From Sphingobacterium thalpophilum (GTDB lineage: Bacteria > Bacteroidota > Bacteroidia > Flavobacteriales > Flavobacteriaceae): a DNA stretch of 16,048 nucleotides. Both the position numbers and the translations under genes were made by a program. Shown piece by piece: positions 13,908 to 16,048 of this stretch. The stretch spans positions 1-16,048 of the forward strand of contig CALPOS020000028.1 in NCBI GenBank assembly GCA_943325255.2. Direction: 5' to 3'. How positions within the stretch are numbered: the first letter of the stretch is position 1; the number at the start of each line of letters is the position of its first letter. Under the pieces are notes generated by a model. It made no database searches. It saw nothing but the letters and a program-made list of their open reading frames with translations, and had not been told where the DNA came from.

Positions 13908-13940
13908 GTTAGTTTAATTAAACTGTAATTGTAAACTAAC
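13908..13940 (+). repeat. Inverted repeat / nested palindrome upstream of msrB (possible operator)
   Basis: The arms GTTAGTTTA (13908-13916) and TAAACTAAC (13932-13940) are perfect reverse complements separated by 15 bases. The left part is also inside a perfect 14-base palindrome, AGTTTAATTAAACT (13911-13924). The half-site TAAACT therefore occurs three times: once inverted, and twice direct at a 13-base interval. The block ends 27 bp upstream of the msrB -7 element, where an activator or repressor could sit. Confidence 0.55.
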
Positions 13941-13967
13941 AGACATCTCACAAAACCATCCTCAATT

Positions 13968-13975
13968 TATATTTG
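13968..13975 (+). promoter_or_regulatory. -7 promoter element of msrB-msrA
   Basis: TATATTTG matches TAnnTTTG exactly and lies 28 bp before the msrB start codon at 14004. No TTG/TTTG occurs at the -33 distance, which could mean that an activator is needed. Confidence 0.55.
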
Positions 13976-14003
13976 TATTGAAATCAATAACGAATTAAAT
14001 TCT

Positions 14004-14549
14004 ATGAAAAAATCAATCGACTCTTCCATTTTTACAATACTGCTGTTCGCGATTTGCTTGGCTTCATGCGCTCAAAATAAATCAGCCGAAAAACAAGATC
14101 TAAACACCAAAAACAAACCCATGAAAAATCCGTATTTCTCTAAAACCGACAAAAAGAAACTCCAAGTTTCAGATGCAGAGTGGAAAAAAGTACTGTCACC
14201 TGATTTGTATGCGGTGGCGCGAAATTCGGAAACAGAGCCTGCTTTTACTGGAAAATTGTGGAGCGCTGAAACAAAAGGTACTTATTACTGTGCGGTTTGT
14301 GGCAACCAACTATTCAGGTCAAATCAAAAATTTATCAGTAGTTGTGGTTGGCCTAGTTTCTTTGAACAAGAAAACAAGTTGAGTATCGTTTTTAAAAAGG
14401 ACAACTCTTATGGAATGCAACGCATTGAAGCCCTCTGCGGAAGATGTGACAGTCACCTTGGACATCTATTTGACGACGGACCAGAACCCACTGGAAAACG
14501 GTATTGCATGAACGCCATCTCTTTGGAATTTGAACCTGACACAAAATAA
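14004..14549 (+). CDS. msrB: Peptide-methionine (R)-S-oxide reductase, exported lipoprotein form
   Basis: The 181-residue product begins with a lipoprotein signal whose lipobox gives Cys22 (LASC). A linker follows, then the MsrB domain from about residue 45. Visible residues are the zinc cysteines C96/C99 ('YYCAVCGNQLF') and C145/C148 ('LCGRCDSHLGH'), 'SSCGWPSF' (112-119), 'HLFDDGP' and the catalytic Cys in 'GKRYCMNAISLEF' (C168). It reduces the R epimer of methionine sulfoxide in proteins. The lipoprotein signal puts it outside the cytoplasm, anchored in a membrane. It precedes msrA by 7 bp in one operon. An internal ATG at codon 40 would give a cytoplasmic form, but a clear signal peptide argues for the upstream start. 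Confidence 0.95.
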   Translation: MKKSIDSSIFTILLFAICLASCAQNKSAEKQDLNTKNKPMKNPYFSKTDKKKLQVSDAEWKKVLSPDLYAVARNSETEPAFTGKLWSAETKGTYYCAVCGNQLFRSNQKFISSCGWPSFFEQENKLSIVFKKDNSYGMQRIEALCGRCDSHLGHLFDDGPEPTGKRYCMNAISLEFEPDTK

Positions 14550-14556
14550 TCTCCTT

Positions 14557-15177
14557 ATGAAAGCTATCTATATAATGCTTGCCATGACTACTTTTTCGCT
14601 TTTTGCCCAAAAAAACAACAAACCCGAAACAACGGCAAACAATCTGGAAACCATCACGATTGGCGGCGGTTGCTATTGGTGTGTCGAAGCGGTCTACGAA
14701 AACTTAATGGGTGTTCAATCGGTCGTGTCAGGTTTCTCTGGAGGAAAAAAACCAAATCCAAGTTACGAAGAGGTTTCTTCGGGACGCACCGGTTATGCAG
14801 AGGTCGTGCAAATTACTTACGATAAAAAAGTCACCAATTTAGATGAAATCTTTAAAGTTTTTTTTACCGTTCACGATCCAACAACCCTCAACCGACAAGG
14901 CGCCGATGAAGGCACGCAATACCGGTCAGTGATTTTCTATAAAAACGAGGAACAGAAAAATGCGGCACAATCGATTATTGCAGCGTTAAAAAAAGCAAAA
15001 GTATATTATGATCCGATTGTGACTACTTTGGAACCATTTACCAAGTTTTATAAGGCAGAAGCGTACCATCAAAATTACTATCAGAACAACAAAGACCAAC
15101 CCTACTGTCAGATGGTAATTCAACCCAAGATTGCCAAGTTTGAAAAAATATTTAAAAATAGATTGAAAAAGAAGTAG
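14557..15177 (+). CDS. msrA: Peptide-methionine (S)-S-oxide reductase, exported
   Basis: From ATG at 14557 the product is 206 residues. A short signal peptide (KAIYIMLAMTTFSLFAQ, cleavage probably FA/Q) is followed by the MsrA domain. It shows the catalytic motif 'GGGCYWCVEAVYENL' (catalytic C39), 'GVQSVVSGFSGG' (52-63), 'YEEVSSGRTGYAEVVQ', 'HDPTTLNRQGADEGTQYRS', and a candidate resolving Cys184 in 'QPYCQMVI'. It reduces the S epimer of methionine sulfoxide. A TTG start at 14530 would overlap msrB and place nine extra residues before the signal peptide, so it is rejected. Together with MsrB, 7 bp upstream, it gives both stereospecific activities outside the cytoplasm. A terminator follows. 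Confidence 0.94.
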   Translation: MKAIYIMLAMTTFSLFAQKNNKPETTANNLETITIGGGCYWCVEAVYENLMGVQSVVSGFSGGKKPNPSYEEVSSGRTGYAEVVQITYDKKVTNLDEIFKVFFTVHDPTTLNRQGADEGTQYRSVIFYKNEEQKNAAQSIIAALKKAKVYYDPIVTTLEPFTKFYKAEAYHQNYYQNNKDQPYCQMVIQPKIAKFEKIFKNRLKKK

Positions 15178-15185
15178 TTACCTAA

Positions 15186-15213
15186 AGACCGGAATTCGTT
15201 TCGGCTTTTTTTT
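15186..15213 (+). terminator. Rho-independent terminator after msrA
   Basis: CCGGAA (15189-15194) pairs with TTTCGG (15199-15204), with one G-T pair, around a TTCG loop. One C and eight T follow (15206-15213). It starts about 10 bp past the msrA stop codon. Confidence 0.82.
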
Positions 15214-15271
15214 CGATTTCAATGTAAATGAAAAGTAGCTCCGCTGTGCAGAGGTCTACCTATCAAAACCT

Positions 15272-15343
15272 ATTAACGATTAAACAACTATACGAATCAA
15301 CGATTTAACAATTTAACGATTAAACAATTAAACAATTAAACAA
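15272..15343. repeat. Tandem array of nine 8-bp units (consensus TTAAACAA)
   Basis: The 72 bases divide exactly into nine 8-base units: ATTAACGA, TTAAACAA, CTATACGA, ATCAACGA, TTTAACAA, TTTAACGA, and then three perfect TTAAACAA copies (15320-15343). Divergence increases to the left. The array fills the gap between the msrA terminator and the gapN stop codon (15347-15349), which it nearly touches. Nothing in it looks coding. Confidence 0.85.
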
Positions 15344-15346
15344 TCC

Positions 15347-16048
15347 TTACAAAATATAATCCGTATTAATAAAATTAGACGCTTTACTATCCAACAAAGC
15401 CTGTAAAATTTCATTGTTGTACGTATTATCCTTCGACGCCACAAAAGTCCGAATCGAAAATGAACGCAGTGCATCGTGAATGCTCAAAGTCCCTACTGCA
15501 GAATCTTTTCTTCCTGTGAAAGGATAAATATCCGGCCCACGTTGACAAGAACTATTTAAATTTACCCTGCATACCAAATTGACTAAAGTATCAATAAGCG
15601 GCGCAATCGTTTTGATATCTCTACCAAACAAACTCACTTGTTGACCATAATTTGATTCCGCCATATCATTCAACGGTTCTTGGATATCTTTGAATGTCAA
15701 AATTGGAATCACTGGACCAAATTGCTCTTCATGATACAGTCGCATTTCTTTGTTTACCGGAAATAGGACCGCTGGAAAAATATAATTCTCTGAACGCGTT
15801 CCTCCTTTTGCATTGATAATGTGAGCTCCTTTAGATTTTGCATCATCAATCAACTCTTGAATATAATTTGGCTTCTCACTTTCTGGTAAAGGCGTCAAAA
15901 AAACACCGCTATCCCATGGGTTTCCGAATGTAAGCGCATCGACTTTCGCTGTAAATCGTTTGTTAAACTCAGCAACAATCGATTCATGAACATACAATAC
16001 TTTGAGTGCGGTACAACGTTGCCCATTAAAAGACAAAGTTCCTGTTAC
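15347..16048 (-). CDS. gapN: NADP-dependent glyceraldehyde-3-phosphate dehydrogenase, aldehyde dehydrogenase family (5' part outside window)
   Basis: The frame is open to the right edge, giving the C-terminal 233 residues of an aldehyde dehydrogenase. The catalytic Cys lies in 'FNGQRCTALKVLYVH' close to the edge. Further motifs are 'LTFGNPWDSG', 'HEEQFGPVIPI' and 'QRGPDIYPFTGRKDSAVGTLS', the last two giving the GapN-like wording, in which the cofactor and phosphate-site residues differ from ordinary aldehyde dehydrogenases. GapN oxidises glyceraldehyde-3-phosphate directly to 3-phosphoglycerate and makes NADPH without ATP. A C-terminal tail of about 35 residues after the usual end ('ASKDNTYNNEILQALL... 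NFINTDYIL') appears to be the flavobacterial form. It converges with msrA. Subfamily is assigned by recalled similarity; a related semialdehyde dehydrogenase is the main alternative. Confidence 0.85.
   Translation of the reverse strand, partial: VTGTLSFNGQRCTALKVLYVHESIVAEFNKRFTAKVDALTFGNPWDSGVFLTPLPESEKPNYIQELIDDAKSKGAHIINAKGGTRSENYIFPAVLFPVNKEMRLYHEEQFGPVIPILTFKDIQEPLNDMAESNYGQQVSLFGRDIKTIAPLIDTLVNLVCRVNLNSSCQRGPDIYPFTGRKDSAVGTLSIHDALRSFSIRTFVASKDNTYNNEILQALLDSKASNFINTDYIL

Noticed and set aside
14530..14556. MsrA start at TTG 14530
   Set aside because: It overlaps msrB and would put extra polar residues in front of a good signal peptide; ATG 14557 is better.
15272..15343. CRISPR array or origin iterons
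   Set aside because: The 8-base units are contiguous with no spacers, no cas genes are present, and there is no replication initiator gene or cluster of initiator boxes nearby.

Overview
The window reads as chromosomal DNA of a member of the Bacteroidota, most likely Flavobacteriaceae. It is clearly AT-rich. Several genes are preceded by the Bacteroidota-type -7 element TAnnTTTG (sometimes with an upstream TTTG), and Shine-Dalgarno sequences are poor. The protein set is typical of flavobacteria: DUF2721, TIGR03643/DUF2805, short lipocalin lipoprotein, M61-PDZ protease, HtpG with the 'ELVSNGTDAT' signature, and GapN with a C-terminal extension. I see no phage, IS element, CRISPR array, rRNA or defence island. 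It looks like ordinary core and housekeeping genome.

Layout: (1) 1-1897, minus strand: a TetR-type regulator followed by an ABC1/UbiB-family atypical kinase that runs off the left edge. (2) 1932-3194, minus strand: a lipocalin-like lipoprotein and a glycine-zipper/OmpA lipoprotein, with a promoter and a terminator. (3) 3338-5279, plus strand: htpG and a strong terminator. (4) 5332-7197, plus strand: a tight cluster of a DUF2721 membrane protein, an AlkB-family dioxygenase (4-base overlap) and a fatty-acid hydroxylase/sterol desaturase-family membrane protein. (5) 7294-7609: a small TIGR03643 protein with its own terminator. (6) 7679-9551: a secreted M61 metallopeptidase with a PDZ domain. (7) 9648-10727: a surface-type lipoprotein with an Ig-like domain, whose terminator is shared back to back with a convergent tRNA-Thr(TGT). 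(8) 10931-13790, minus strand: idi, a 6-pyruvoyl-tetrahydropterin synthase/QueD homologue, a Bcp peroxiredoxin, manA and a conserved 89-residue protein. The first three are tightly coupled; manA and the small gene have their own promoters. (9) 13908-15213, plus strand: exported msrB (lipoprotein) and msrA (signal peptide), with an operator-like inverted repeat upstream and a terminator. (10) 15272-15343: nine in-register 8-bp tandem units between msrA and the convergent gapN. (11) 15347-16048, minus strand: the C-terminal part of gapN, running off the right edge.

Two functional themes recur. One is damage repair and stress: HtpG, AlkB-type dealkylation, Bcp, and extracytoplasmic methionine sulfoxide reductases. 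The other is the cell envelope: four lipoproteins, an M61 protease, a lipid hydroxylase and ManA. No clearly new multi-gene system is visible. The most noteworthy points are small: the 8-bp tandem array, the inverted repeat ahead of msrBA, a 19-bp promoter block nearly identical between manA and idi, the C-x5-HGH motif in the QueD-like protein, a KxGQ variant in the ABC1 kinase, and an acceptor-stem mismatch in the tRNA.
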